Part shown: piece after piece, positions 1-8,192 of the stretch
Position numbering within the stretch: the first letter of the stretch is position 1
How the letters are laid out: every line of letters begins with the position of its first letter
Source of the DNA: Trichomonas vaginalis G3
Lineage: Eukaryota; Parabasalia; Trichomonadida; Trichomonadidae
Reading direction: 5' to 3'
DNA: 64,000 nt
NCBI RefSeq assembly: GCF_026262505.1
Contig: NC_067206.1
Coordinates: 14,318,205 to 14,382,204, forward strand
The notes under the pieces: model-generated
Told to the model about the DNA's origin: nothing
What the model saw: only the letters and a program-made list of their open reading frames with translations
Databases searched by the model: none
Made by a program: the position numbers and the translations under genes

Positions 1-109
1 ACTTCCAGCAGTTACACAACCACGTGTTTGTCAAGTTCTTCCTATACCTCAGGAAGTTTTAGACCGACTTAAAAAACCTAAACAACCAGTTGAAAACAAA
101 CCAAACTAA
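1..109 (+). CDS. Short Maverick protein, 3' part (unknown)
   Basis: This is the C-terminal 35 or so codons of a small protein. The whole version is in Maverick B at 25172-25327 (51 residues). The visible part is basic and proline/lysine-rich toward the end (EVLDRLKKPKQPVENK) with one cysteine. The 5' end is cut by the window edge. No family is recognised. It lies 19 bp upstream of the next gene, as in B, so the pair travels together. Confidence 0.7.
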   Translation, partial: LPAVTQPRVCQVLPIPQEVLDRLKKPKQPVENKPN

Positions 110-128
110 AATTTTTTACTGAGATGAA

Positions 129-713
129 ATGACCGAAGAAGTTGAAACGGTAGATTTGACACCACAAACAAAAAGTTCAGAACCATTGTCAAAACCTGTC
201 AAAGAACTTACAGATGAAGAGAAAAATTCAATAATAGAAAGTGCCAGGTCTGGAAATACAAACCCTAACTATAAAGTCACTTTTCATAGAAATGGAACGG
301 CTAGTATCTCAAAAAAGAAACAGACTCTCACAAATAAAATATTGAAGTCTGAAGGAGCTTTCGAGACAACAGATGGAAAAGTTTACTTCACTGACCAACA
401 GTTCATTATAGAACATCTCATTGACTTAGAGTCGAAATATTCTAAACTTTACAACAAACACAAAAAGTTGAAAGGAAAACAAAAACAAATGGCATATGAT
501 ATTTATGAAGATGTTGACGACACAACCATACCTGCAAGTGAGGTAAAGTCAGAGGAACCGAAAAGTGACGAAAAACCGATAGAAGAAGAAAAACCAAAAA
601 CTGAAGATAAACCAAAACCAAAGTTTAGTTTCCAAACTAAACCAAGTCAACCTTCATTAGCTGGTATGGGTTGGCGTCAAAGACTTATGGCAGCAGGCGG
701 TTATGTAAAGTAA
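129..713 (+). CDS. Maverick protein of 194 residues, unknown function
   Basis: The frame is whole and is the twin of 25347-25931 in Maverick B, with only a handful of residue differences. The N-terminus is acidic and Thr/Ser-rich. Residues 45-70 are a compact basic segment, residues 90-118 look like a charged helix or short coiled coil (LIDLESKYSKLYNKHKKLKG), residues 130-175 are a low-complexity Glu/Lys/Pro linker, and the C-terminus is a conserved basic motif ending GMGWRQRL...GGYVK. The start follows the leader TTTTTTACTGAGATGAA that recurs before its B twin. A virion-associated role is a guess from its position near the integrase group in B. Confidence 0.75.
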   Translation: MTEEVETVDLTPQTKSSEPLSKPVKELTDEEKNSIIESARSGNTNPNYKVTFHRNGTASISKKKQTLTNKILKSEGAFETTDGKVYFTDQQFIIEHLIDLESKYSKLYNKHKKLKGKQKQMAYDIYEDVDDTTIPASEVKSEEPKSDEKPIEEEKPKTEDKPKPKFSFQTKPSQPSLAGMGWRQRLMAAGGYVK

Positions 714-742
714 AGAAAAAAATATTTTTTTATTTTTATAAA

Positions 743-2890
743 AATGCCCCCATATAGAATGGATAGAAAATCTGCTAGAATAAAAGCAGAGTTGCAAAGA
801 TATGGTTGGAGAGTTTCGAAAGAAGTTTAAATATAGGAAGGGAAGACCCATAAAAGTCTATGACAAATTGTCTGGTCTTCGCTACGAAATGGATTTGGAA
901 ACAGCACGCGCAAATTATCCAAACAGACTAGAGAGGTTAGAAGAAGAACGTCTTATGGACATGCCTTTCGATGTTAGTGAACCTCAAGTTGAAGGACACG
1001 ACGGCTTTGCCAGATTCTACTGGAAACATGACGAACAATTGCATCCTTTGAGAAGGAAAAAAGGAAAAGGTGAAGACGCACATGCTCCCATGGAAAGAAC
1101 AAGATATGCATATGAAAAGTATCGTGAAGTTAGAAGTCAAATTACATCTGGTCGAACCTTTACAGTAAACTTTGACGAAGGAAAGAACAAAGAAGGCTTC
1201 ATGGGAGTACTTGCTGCAATTCAAGACGGAAATAAGAAAGGATACAATCTCAGATTGACCATAACAGATTTGGATGGTCACATTTACTATGCACATGGCA
1301 ATGTCACAACAGCTGCAATGCTTCTTGACGCTTTCAAGACTACAAAGAGAGAACAAATGGTTGACTCCGACTCAGACATTTTGAATGCAATTGAAGGAAT
1401 TGCAAGTGTCAAGTTCGAATGGTACCAACCTAACCCTCAAGCAGTCAGACAACATGCTGGATACTTCCCGTTCATAAATAAGTCTGACATTGACTTGACA
1501 AGGTATGGAATTTACAATTCAATTGAAACAATTGTCAATGAACCTTGTATTCTTACATGTCTCAGGAACTCTGGTCTTGTTACAGATGAGAAGATGAAGT
1601 ATCTTGAGTCATGTGTGAAGACAAGGTACATTCTCAGAGGTCAATTGGCAAAAATTGCACCGTTGGCAAATGTCAATATCCGAGTCAACATACCTACAGC
1701 TAAAGGTTCTTCACATGACGACTATGTTGTTGACAAAGACTTACCATGGTTGAAGATTGTAATTGTCCACAACCACTTCATGTTGAACGAAAGTCTTACA
1801 AACCCATTGTTCGGAAAAGGCAAGTGCAACATTGTCAGAGCTGTAAACATTCTTTTCGAGAAAGGTTTGTTGGAACCAATTCCAGATGACAAGCTGACAG
1901 AAACTTTTGTACCAAAAGACGAAACAAACTTTTCATTGTTAGCAAGACCAAAAGTTGTTCCAGACAAAGTTCTAGTACAAAAGAAGTACACAATTCCAAA
2001 AGGAGTTGGATTGTTCGGATACCAACCTGAACCAGAAGAACTTCCAATGAGGTTGCAAGAACTTCAAGATGCTATAAACAAACTTCCATTGAGACATCCA
2101 ATTGACGTCAAATTGTATTGGAGAGCATCTGAGTTAGGTCAGAAGGTTTTATATGAAACAGGTTGCTTCGACGATGTTTATGAGATAACAGGAGAAGTTT
2201 CTCAGAAGATAAGAGACTCACTTGAATTTCCACAAACTGGACCATTGGTTGCGACAAGTTCGACTCAGAAAAATATACTATGTCGACCTTAACGCTGCAT
2301 ACATGAGGTTCGTCCAATATATCCCGACTGGAATTCCAAACGAAGATGGTGAGTTCCCAGGAAGGAACTATACAGTTGGAAAAGTCATACAACAACTGTA
2401 TGATATTAGGAAAGCTTCAAACCCCAAACTTGCAATGACACTCAAATTGCTTATGAATTCGACATGGGGATATTCCATTAAGAAACCTCAAGAGATGAAG
2501 AGTAAACATTATGAGAAGGTCGACAACTTTGTTGAAAGGTTTTCTCCTTTTGTTTTGAAGTACGAATTCACTCAAGGTCAAAGTGGCTTAGTAACCACAT
2601 TAAAACCTATTGTCGAACATTGGTCTTACCCTCAGTTCGCAAAGGCAGTCCTTGACAACTACAACAAATTCTTCTCCGAAGTCAAATCCAAAGTGAAGGT
2701 TTACTATGAGAACATTGACGCACTCATGACGAACGAAGAAGGGTACAACAAACTCATTGAAATGGGCATGGTCGGTGAAAAGATGGGTCAATTCAAATTG
2801 GACAAAATTTTCACCGAAGTTCATGTCCTCTCGAAGGAAGTACTGGGGCATACTTGAAGACGGCACAGAAATAAAACATTGCATGAAATA
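743..2890 (+). pseudogene. polB: Protein-primed DNA polymerase B of Maverick A (broken)
   Basis: This is a remnant of the replicative polymerase that defines Mavericks. Palm-domain signatures of family B are visible: a motif A-like YYVDLNAAYM, a motif B-like LLMNSTWGYSIKKP and a motif C-like YYENIDALM, preceded by about 450 residues of exonuclease/N-terminal region. The gene is broken, with about three breaks. No counterpart is recognised in Maverick B, where the same interval holds HNH and KilA-N genes. The family assignment rests on motif order and element context, with no database search. Confidence 0.75.
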
Positions 2891-3032
2891 AAAAATTTTT
2901 ATTCGAATTTGAATCGGACAGGTCGAGTTACACCATTCTTGGTCTCAAACTCATATATAACCTGTTTGTATTTTCGTCGACTATGGCACGAGACACAAAC
3001 ATTGACCAAACGGACAAAAAGTGTCATTTCGG

Positions 3033-3254
3033 ATGGTCACGCAGCCAATCGCATTCGAGCACTTCGAAGAAGCCTTACGTTCCAAGGGAGAGGGTGTCTG
3101 GTGCAAGGGAGAGGTCATGAGACTCTACGAGCAGTACATCCTCAATGCCTGGGAGGACAAATCGTCCTTGGATTGGCAATTCTACCAACTCCTCTGGGAC
3201 GACCTCCTACGCAACTGGGATGACGAAAGAGTCCAATTCAAGGTCGGGAACTAA
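3033..3254 (+). CDS. Small acidic/aromatic protein, unknown
   Basis: An ATG-started frame of 73 residues, rich in Trp and acidic residues (LLWDDLLRNWDDERVQF), mostly helical in appearance, with a single Cys. Base composition from here to about 6200 is visibly less AT-rich than in the flanking Maverick genes, suggesting a different source. An earlier in-frame GTG exists but is unlikely to be used in a eukaryote. No family is recognised. It is followed by a convergent gene on the minus strand. Confidence 0.45.
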   Translation: MVTQPIAFEHFEEALRSKGEGVWCKGEVMRLYEQYILNAWEDKSSLDWQFYQLLWDDLLRNWDDERVQFKVGN

Positions 3255-3342
3255 TTTCAAATTGACCTTAATTTACATACTTATCCAAATAAACACCTAA
3301 ATTTACTCGGGGTTTCCCCCTAAAATAAAATTTTTTTACTCT

Positions 3343-4035
3343 TAGAACCACTCGAGGTTCTCCTTACGGTTGTTGAGCTTGTCACCGTCAATGTGTCTGA
3401 CCTTCGTCTTCTTGCTGGATTTGGAACCCATTGAATTGCGACAAGCTTGCCCATGGAGATTGAACCGCGATTCCGAAGGTTAAGGTTCAAGTGTCCCAAG
3501 TTGTTGAGGACTGGGGTAAGAACCTTGCCTGTCTCCTTGTTGCGGATTTGGTATGGGTAGGGTTGGGAAATTTCGTAAGTGTCATCGGCAACAAGGGTTG
3601 CCCAAACTTCCTTTCTTCGTGTTTCTCTTCTTCTTCCTCTTCTTCTTCGTGTTTCTCTTCTTCCTCGACAATTCCTTCTTCAATTTGGTACTCACGAATT
3701 ACGGTGTTGGAGGTTCTGTCCTTTCCGAGTACCTTCCAGATGGCGTCTATCTCTTCGAAGAAACGGTAGATGAGTCTGGCAAGGTCTCGGTTCTCTCTCG
3801 CGTAAATGCGCAAGGTTTCCGTCAAATCATTCAGGCATTTCTCATTGGAAGCTTGGTTCATGAGGACATCGGCTTTGAGCTTGGTCATCTCTTCCATAAG
3901 ACTACTTTGGAGAGTCTTAACGGTGTTTGTCAGATGAGCTTTCAAATTCAAAATTTGAATTTGAACTGGGCGCTTGTCTGGCAACATTGAAAGGACATCT
4001 GCCATTGTGTTCGGCTTCGGTGCTTGTTCGGACAT
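3343..4035 (-). pseudogene. HNH-type endonuclease-like gene with coiled-coil N-terminus (broken)
   Basis: The start at 4035 is preceded by a host-type initiator (TCATTT a few bases upstream on the minus strand). The N-terminal 110 residues are helical and charged, followed by a long Glu/Lys tract. Near the 3' end the minus strand shows HIDGDKLNNRKENLEWF, the classic HNH core of NUMOD4/HNH homing-endonuclease-like proteins. It belongs to the accessory block of Maverick A and is broken, with about two breaks. The HNH call depends on this single motif plus an upstream segment resembling the usual pre-HNH region. Confidence 0.5.
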
Positions 4036-4067
4036 CGAAAAAATGAAGTGGTTTGAGAATGACGGTT

Positions 4068-4651
4068 TTACTTCAAAAAGCTTGTTATGACGGTTAAGTC
4101 ATACAACAAGTTTAAAATAATATCTTGTTCTTCTTCTGAACGTTTGTTGTCTCTTCCGATAAAAGTTTCGAACATGAGAACCAAAAAACGTTTTTTGAGA
4201 TTGCGGAAGAGTTCAGGCAAACGTTCATATTCTGGATATGTTGGGAGCAGTTCAAAACATCTGAGCTGACTTTCGGACAAAATTGGGACAATGTCAGAAA
4301 ATTCATCTTTGGTCGGACTGCTTGAAGGTAAGTCCCTTACATGTAAGTAGCTCTGGTAAAGTCTTCTCATTTCTGCTAACTTTTGGAGTATAGCTTCGTA
4401 GTTTAGAAGTTTTAATTTTAATTGTCTTATTCCACTCTTGACATCTAAACGGTAACTATCCATGAGGTCAAGAGTAGCTTTGGTAGCTTTAAGTGGAGCT
4501 ATCTGTTCCTTGACTCTGCAATTTTGGTTGCAATTGTGGTTTGAGCTCCTTCAAGTTCGCCGTCTATGTCGTTCTCAACGCCTTCAACCATGGCTTGAAA
4601 CTCTTCATCGGTCCATTGAGATTGGTGTGGGACGAATTTAACTTGCTTCAT
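4068..4651 (-). pseudogene. Accessory gene of Maverick A, helical protein, unknown (broken)
   Basis: It starts at 4651 (MKQVKFVPHQSQWTDEEF), directly downstream of a clean initiator TCATTT at 4657-4662 on the minus strand. The main visible region, below 4463, is Leu-rich and helical (LKLLNYEAILQKLAEMRRLYQ) and ends in a hydrophobic helix. The gene is broken, with about one break. No family is recognised. It lies between the HNH-like gene and a cysteine-rich small protein, all on the minus strand with short spacers. Confidence 0.45.
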
Positions 4652-4673
4652 TCAAAAAATGAAAAAAATGTTT

Positions 4674-4970
4674 TTACTCAAAGCGTGCCATGTATATGGC
4701 TATAAGAAACTTACCAGAAGGCTTCTTCTTCACATGAGTCTTTGGCAACTTGAGTGTTGGTGTTGGAGTTCTTGGGGGAGGTGGCTCTGAAATTTCAAAT
4801 CTCTCTCGAGCGCAACAACAGATGTCAGAATAACATTCCCCACTGTCCTTCTTGCCACCATAAACTGTGTATTGACCAAACTTGCATTTACAGGAAGACC
4901 GGTCAATACAAGGTTCACAGTTGAAATAGTTGTACACAAACCTGTTGAGTACGAGTGTGAGTAAAAACAT
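4674..4970 (-). CDS. Small cysteine-rich, probably membrane or secreted protein
   Basis: A 98-residue frame. Residues 1-15 (MFLLTLVLNRFVYNY) form a hydrophobic signal/anchor-like start. Residues 18-52 hold about eight cysteines (EPCIDRSSCKCKFG; ECYSDICCCARERF), then comes a proline/threonine linker (EPPPPRTPTPTLKLP) and a basic tail. The start is well supported: TCACTTTTTTT lies immediately upstream on the minus strand, an ideal trichomonad initiator. A cysteine-rich ectodomain on a viral accessory protein suggests surface or secretory localisation, but no family is recognised. Confidence 0.6.
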   Translation of the reverse strand: MFLLTLVLNRFVYNYFNCEPCIDRSSCKCKFGQYTVYGGKKDSGECYSDICCCARERFEISEPPPPRTPTPTLKLPKTHVKKKPSGKFLIAIYMARFE

Positions 4971-4997
4971 AAAAAAAGTGAAGTTAAACGATAAGGT

Positions 4998-5372
4998 TTA
5001 CTGAACTGGTTGGATGTCGCCTTCACAGGTTATGTAGAACGGCTGACCCGAGAAGTGAAGGAGAGACTGAATTGCCAATTTCATATGGGGTAGGGGGTTC
5101 TCCTTGTTTGGTATTTTTATCCAAGGACGTTTGTTTAGGAACTTAACAAGAGCTTCTCTTTTGGCGTCCTTTATGCCATCGTAGGCTGTCCCGTCTGGTA
5201 TTTGAATTGGAATTCCAGTCGAAGTCTCGAGCTGAAGTGTAGACCTTCCAGAAATAGTGGTGAACTTGACCTTGGGCTTCATTACCCTGCGCAAGTACTG
5301 CTTAACAACTTCATTTATCTCTATAAGGTAAATTGCCTCGTCAAATCCTTCTGGTATTCCGAGTCCTTCCAT
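4998..5372 (-). CDS. Accessory protein of 124 residues, divergent partner left of repeat array
   Basis: The start is set at 5372 (MEGLGIPEGFDEAIYLIE) because a short relative in Maverick B, at 30763, starts at the equivalent place and both begin right at the edge of a tandem array. The N-terminus is an acidic/hydrophobic helix (DEAIYLIEINEVVKQYL), followed by a mixed region ending ITCEGDIQPVQ. No family is recognised. It is transcribed away from the array at 5373-5597 and is divergent to the gene at 5598, so the array probably contains a shared promoter. Confidence 0.6.
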   Translation of the reverse strand: MEGLGIPEGFDEAIYLIEINEVVKQYLRRVMKPKVKFTTISGRSTLQLETSTGIPIQIPDGTAYDGIKDAKREALVKFLNKRPWIKIPNKENPLPHMKLAIQSLLHFSGQPFYITCEGDIQPVQ

Positions 5373-5597
5373 CCGACAGGAAAATATTTTCCCGACAACT
5401 GGAAAAAATTTTCCGGACAAAGGGAAAAATTTTTCCTTCCGACAGGAAGAACTCTTCCAGTTGTCCGTCCGTAAACCATTCAAATTTTCGAAAATTGAGA
5501 ACTTTTTGGTCGAACTTCAGGAAAAATTTTTCCTTCCAACAGAAAAAGTTCTTCCTTCCGACAGGAAAAGTTCTTCCTTCCGACAGGACACAAACGG
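5373..5597. repeat. Divergent-promoter repeat array, Maverick A type (about 22-bp units)
   Basis: Imperfect units built around TTCCGACAGGAAAA, some mirrored into GGAAAAATTTTTCC palindromes. Clear unit starts at 5532, 5554 and 5576 give a 22-bp step. It occupies the whole gap between the minus gene starting at 5372 and the plus gene starting at 5598. In Maverick B the same gap holds an unrelated, much longer 21-bp array. Confidence 0.75.
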
Positions 5598-6188
5598 ATG
5601 ACTGACGTTCCTCTTCCTGAATGCCTTCCCAAACCAGAAGAACCGAAAGCTGCAGAACCACAACAGTCTCCTCAGCAACCTCAGTTCCAGCAAGTCCCTC
5701 CGATTTACTACCAATTTCCACCTCAAGGTTACTACCAATTTCCACTACAAGGCTTCCCGAACTACCCTCCTCAGCCTATGCCTTACTTCCCCAACCCTTG
5801 GATGTTCCAGCAAGCTCCACCCCAGCAATTCCAATCTCAATCCAAATCGAAGAGAGACCAAGAGTTCGAAGAAGGTCTGAACCGCTTACGCAAAGATTAT
5901 GCCACAGCCCCTATGGAAGACGACAGGCTTTCAGTCTCTTCCCTCAAATCGACCGATTCGACTCGTACCACAGATTCGGTTCGTGACCGTGAAGACTACC
6001 TCAAGCAGTCTGAGAGACTCTTCATCCTACAATCATTTACAGTTGGAGCTCTCAAGAACATGCGCAATTACGAAGGTCAGACACCAGCTGGAGACCGCAA
6101 AACAGACGTACTCGCAAGAGCAGTCCAACTGGTCAAAACAAAGACTGAGATAGTCGACTTCATTCTTGCAGCTTGCCCATACAAGTAA
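5598..6188 (+). CDS. Pro/Gln/Tyr-rich accessory protein (196 residues)
   Basis: It begins MTDVPLPECLPKPEEP. Residues 20-90 are low-complexity Pro, Gln, Tyr and Phe (repeats of PPQGYYQFP), and residues 95-196 are a charged helical domain with a Ser/Thr-rich patch (SSLKSTDSTRTTDSVRD) and the C-terminus ILAACPYK. A short relative of its N-terminus begins at 32752 in Maverick B, again at the right edge of a tandem array, which fixes the start. The composition suggests a disordered, possibly condensate-forming or scaffold segment. Function unknown. Confidence 0.65.
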   Translation: MTDVPLPECLPKPEEPKAAEPQQSPQQPQFQQVPPIYYQFPPQGYYQFPLQGFPNYPPQPMPYFPNPWMFQQAPPQQFQSQSKSKRDQEFEEGLNRLRKDYATAPMEDDRLSVSSLKSTDSTRTTDSVRDREDYLKQSERLFILQSFTVGALKNMRNYEGQTPAGDRKTDVLARAVQLVKTKTEIVDFILAACPYK

Positions 6189-6216
6189 AAAAATAAACAA
6201 TTACGAGTTAAACTTT

Positions 6217-6417
6217 TTACTCTTTCTTTTCTGAGTTGTTTAGAGCTGGTTTCTCTTGTAGGAACCTTTCGTACTCTTCCATGGTCATGTAATTGCGAAT
6301 TTGGTACGCAATTCCAGGTTCGTTGTTTTTGAACCTTACGTATGTAACGCTTCCATCCTCCTCAGGGAAGTAAGCTGCTAACATCTGACCAAGTTTTCTC
6401 GGTGACTCGGAGCTCAT
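6217..6417 (-). CDS. Small protein of 66 residues, unknown
   Basis: The start is chosen at 6417 (MSSESPRKLGQMLAAYFPE); an upstream ATG would add four residues. It is compact and mixed alpha/beta in appearance (GSVTYVRFKNNEPGIAYQIRN), ending in a charged tail. It is convergent with 5598-6188. No family is recognised. Confidence 0.5.
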   Translation of the reverse strand: MSSESPRKLGQMLAAYFPEEDGSVTYVRFKNNEPGIAYQIRNYMTMEEYERFLQEKPALNNSEKKE

Positions 6418-6458
6418 TAAAAATGTCACTTTTTAAACGTTAAGTTTTTAGTCTTATT

Positions 6459-6653
6459 TTACCCTTTGTTTACCCTTTGTTTGTCAATGTAGTATTGGAG
6501 TGCAATTTCTCCAAATTCTCTGTGTCGGAGTTCTTCAGCATTTTCCAAGGTGTTCCTGGAGAACTCAAAGAAGTTGTCAAGAAGATACTGCCATGCTGCT
6601 CTTCTGAGTTCGTCGGTATTTTGGAAGTGTTGCACCTTCGAGTCTTCGGACAT
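6459..6653 (-). CDS. Small helical protein of 64 residues, unknown
   Basis: MSEDSKVQHFQNTDELRRAA onward, an all-helical charged protein (RNTLENAEELRHREFGEIAL). It is the last gene of the less AT-rich accessory block of Maverick A; the palindromic repeats at 6686 start just beyond its 5' end. No domain is recognised. Confidence 0.5.
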   Translation of the reverse strand: MSEDSKVQHFQNTDELRRAAWQYLLDNFFEFSRNTLENAEELRHREFGEIALQYYIDKQRVNKG

Positions 6654-6685
6654 GAAAAAATAACACTTTTTCTATTAAACCGTTT

Positions 6686-6905
6686 TCTAACATGGTCTAA
6701 AACTCTTGAATTTTCATGAAATTTACACCAAAAATATAATTTATGTTAGAATGTTAGATCTAACATGTTTTCTAACACGTTTTCTAACATGGTCTAAAAC
6801 TCTTGAATTTTCATGAAATTTACACCAAAAATATAATTTATGTTAGAATGTTAGATCTAACATGTTTTCTAACACGTTTTCTAACATGGTCTAAAACTCT
6901 CGAAA
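6686..6905. repeat. 97-bp repeat with GTTAG half-sites, left of the 304-residue gene
   Basis: Units start at 6686, 6783 and 6880 (97-bp step). Each holds AATGTTAGATCTAACATG and further CTAAC half-sites at about 12-bp spacing, on a backbone containing CATGAAATTTACACCAAAAA. An inverted set lies at 7912-8112, so the enclosed gene sits between mirrored copies. Confidence 0.85.
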
Positions 6906-6992
6906 TTCATGAGTTTTGACACTTTCACAAAAAACATAAAAAATAAAGTTGGTTTTTTTAAAAAAATATTTTTTTATTTTTATTGTAAGAAC

Positions 6993-7907
6993 ATGTTAGC
7001 AACTACAGCACCAAACTCGCTAGTTATGAACCCAACTTCAATGTTAGTAGAGATGAAAAGCTTCATTCCTTCTTCATATACTTTCGAAACAAAAATCCAG
7101 AAGATAAAGCAGGAATTGTTAACAAGTAATTTAGACTGTAGTGCGAAAGATGAAACAAATGAACAGTATCTTTATGAAATGCAGGACATTATTGACCATT
7201 TACCCAAATTGCCTGAAATCCAACAACAAAAACTAACCATTCCCGAATTTGACGAAATAGAAGTCAAAGCAACTGACTCAGTAGAAATAAAGAAGTTCAT
7301 ACGAAAGGTAAATTATGAATTCCTTGGTTTTCATTGCAACCATAAGGTTATGGACAAAGATTGCGACATGGTATATAAGAACATCTCTGACCTTTACAAA
7401 TCCGAAGAATTTAAGACCTACGACAACTTTGTTTCATTAGTTGCAAAATGTGTTTGGGAAATAAGAGATAAAGATAGTAGGGGTAAGGTATGGAACGAAC
7501 AAATAAAACCCGCTATGTTCGAGATGAAGAAAACCATTGACGCCTTGGTCATACTTGCAGGTAAGGTTTCAGAATATAACGCAAAAATGAACCCGCAATG
7601 TTCAAAATGTAAAGCAGCAATGAGGAAATATAACTACTCCGTCAAAGAGATAGAACGTATGCGAAACGACTATGCAGATTTAAAGAAAGAAGCAGAAAAA
7701 CCAGCAGAAGATAAAATGAACATGTTAGAATTTCTGAACAAAAACTATCCAACCGCTAACGATTTCCTTCTTTCAGATGTCAAGAAGAAGTATAAAGAAA
7801 CTTTCGGTATCGTTAAAACTTTTGACATACTGACAGAAGAAATAGAAGCTACGAAATTGTTTAGAGTCATGAACCATCGCAACATATACCATGTAAAACG
7901 CTTGTAA
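6993..7907 (+). CDS. Maverick accessory protein of 304 residues, possible zinc-binding regulator
   Basis: Whole, and a close twin of 28096-29010 in Maverick B. It is mostly helical. Candidate metal ligands are FHCNHKVMDKDC (about residues 113-124) and NPQCSKCKAAM (about 205-215). The C-terminal 55 residues (FLLSDVKKKYKETFG...YHVKRL) look like a compact basic domain, possibly a winged helix. The start is ATG 6993 after the leader TTTTTATTGTAAGAAC, shared with the KilA-N gene at 27052 and with the B twin, arguing for a common promoter type. Its placement between palindromic repeats suggests regulation by a DNA-binding protein. Function not recognised. Confidence 0.7.
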   Translation: MLATTAPNSLVMNPTSMLVEMKSFIPSSYTFETKIQKIKQELLTSNLDCSAKDETNEQYLYEMQDIIDHLPKLPEIQQQKLTIPEFDEIEVKATDSVEIKKFIRKVNYEFLGFHCNHKVMDKDCDMVYKNISDLYKSEEFKTYDNFVSLVAKCVWEIRDKDSRGKVWNEQIKPAMFEMKKTIDALVILAGKVSEYNAKMNPQCSKCKAAMRKYNYSVKEIERMRNDYADLKKEAEKPAEDKMNMLEFLNKNYPTANDFLLSDVKKKYKETFGIVKTFDILTEEIEATKLFRVMNHRNIYHVKRL

Positions 7908-7911
7908 ATAG

Positions 7912-8112
7912 TTATGTTAGAAAACATGTTAGAAAACATGTTAGATCTAACATTCTAACATAAACATTATTTTTATTGAATTCCGTATGAAATTTCATGA
8001 ATTTTGTATGTTTTAGACCATGTTAGAAAACATGTTAGAAAACATGTTAGATCTAACATTCTAACATAAACATTATTTTTATTGAATTCCGTATGAAATT
8101 TCATGAATTTCC
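7912..8112. repeat. Inverted set of GTTAG repeats, right of the 304-residue gene
   Basis: Two units of about 108 bp. Each shows ATGTTAGAAAACATGTTAG followed by the palindrome GTTAGATCTAAC and a further CTAAC. They are in opposite orientation to 6686-6905. The spacer reads CCGTATGAAATTTCATGAAT, partly differing from the left set. Confidence 0.8.
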
Positions 8113-8152
8113 TCATATGCTTGCTTCCCTCGGAAAACCGAGAGAAGAACAG
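8107..8152 (+). pseudogene. Short KilA-N gene remnant in Maverick A
   Basis: About 40 bp around CCTCGGAAAACCGAG match the interior of the KilA-N gene of Maverick B near 30035-30075. Maverick A therefore once carried a related KilA-N cassette just upstream of the ATPase 3' end. Only this scrap is seen; it is broken. Confidence 0.5.
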
Positions 8153-8192
8153 CGAGTAGTGAAAAAACCCTGGTCGCCAAAACTCTTTATTT

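Noticed and set aside
3553-3990. Plus-strand frames opposite the HNH-like gene (also 9122-9550 minus and 33777-34202 minus, Ser/Phe-rich)
   Set aside because: Shadows of Lys/Glu-rich coding strands; composition is exactly the antisense of the real genes.
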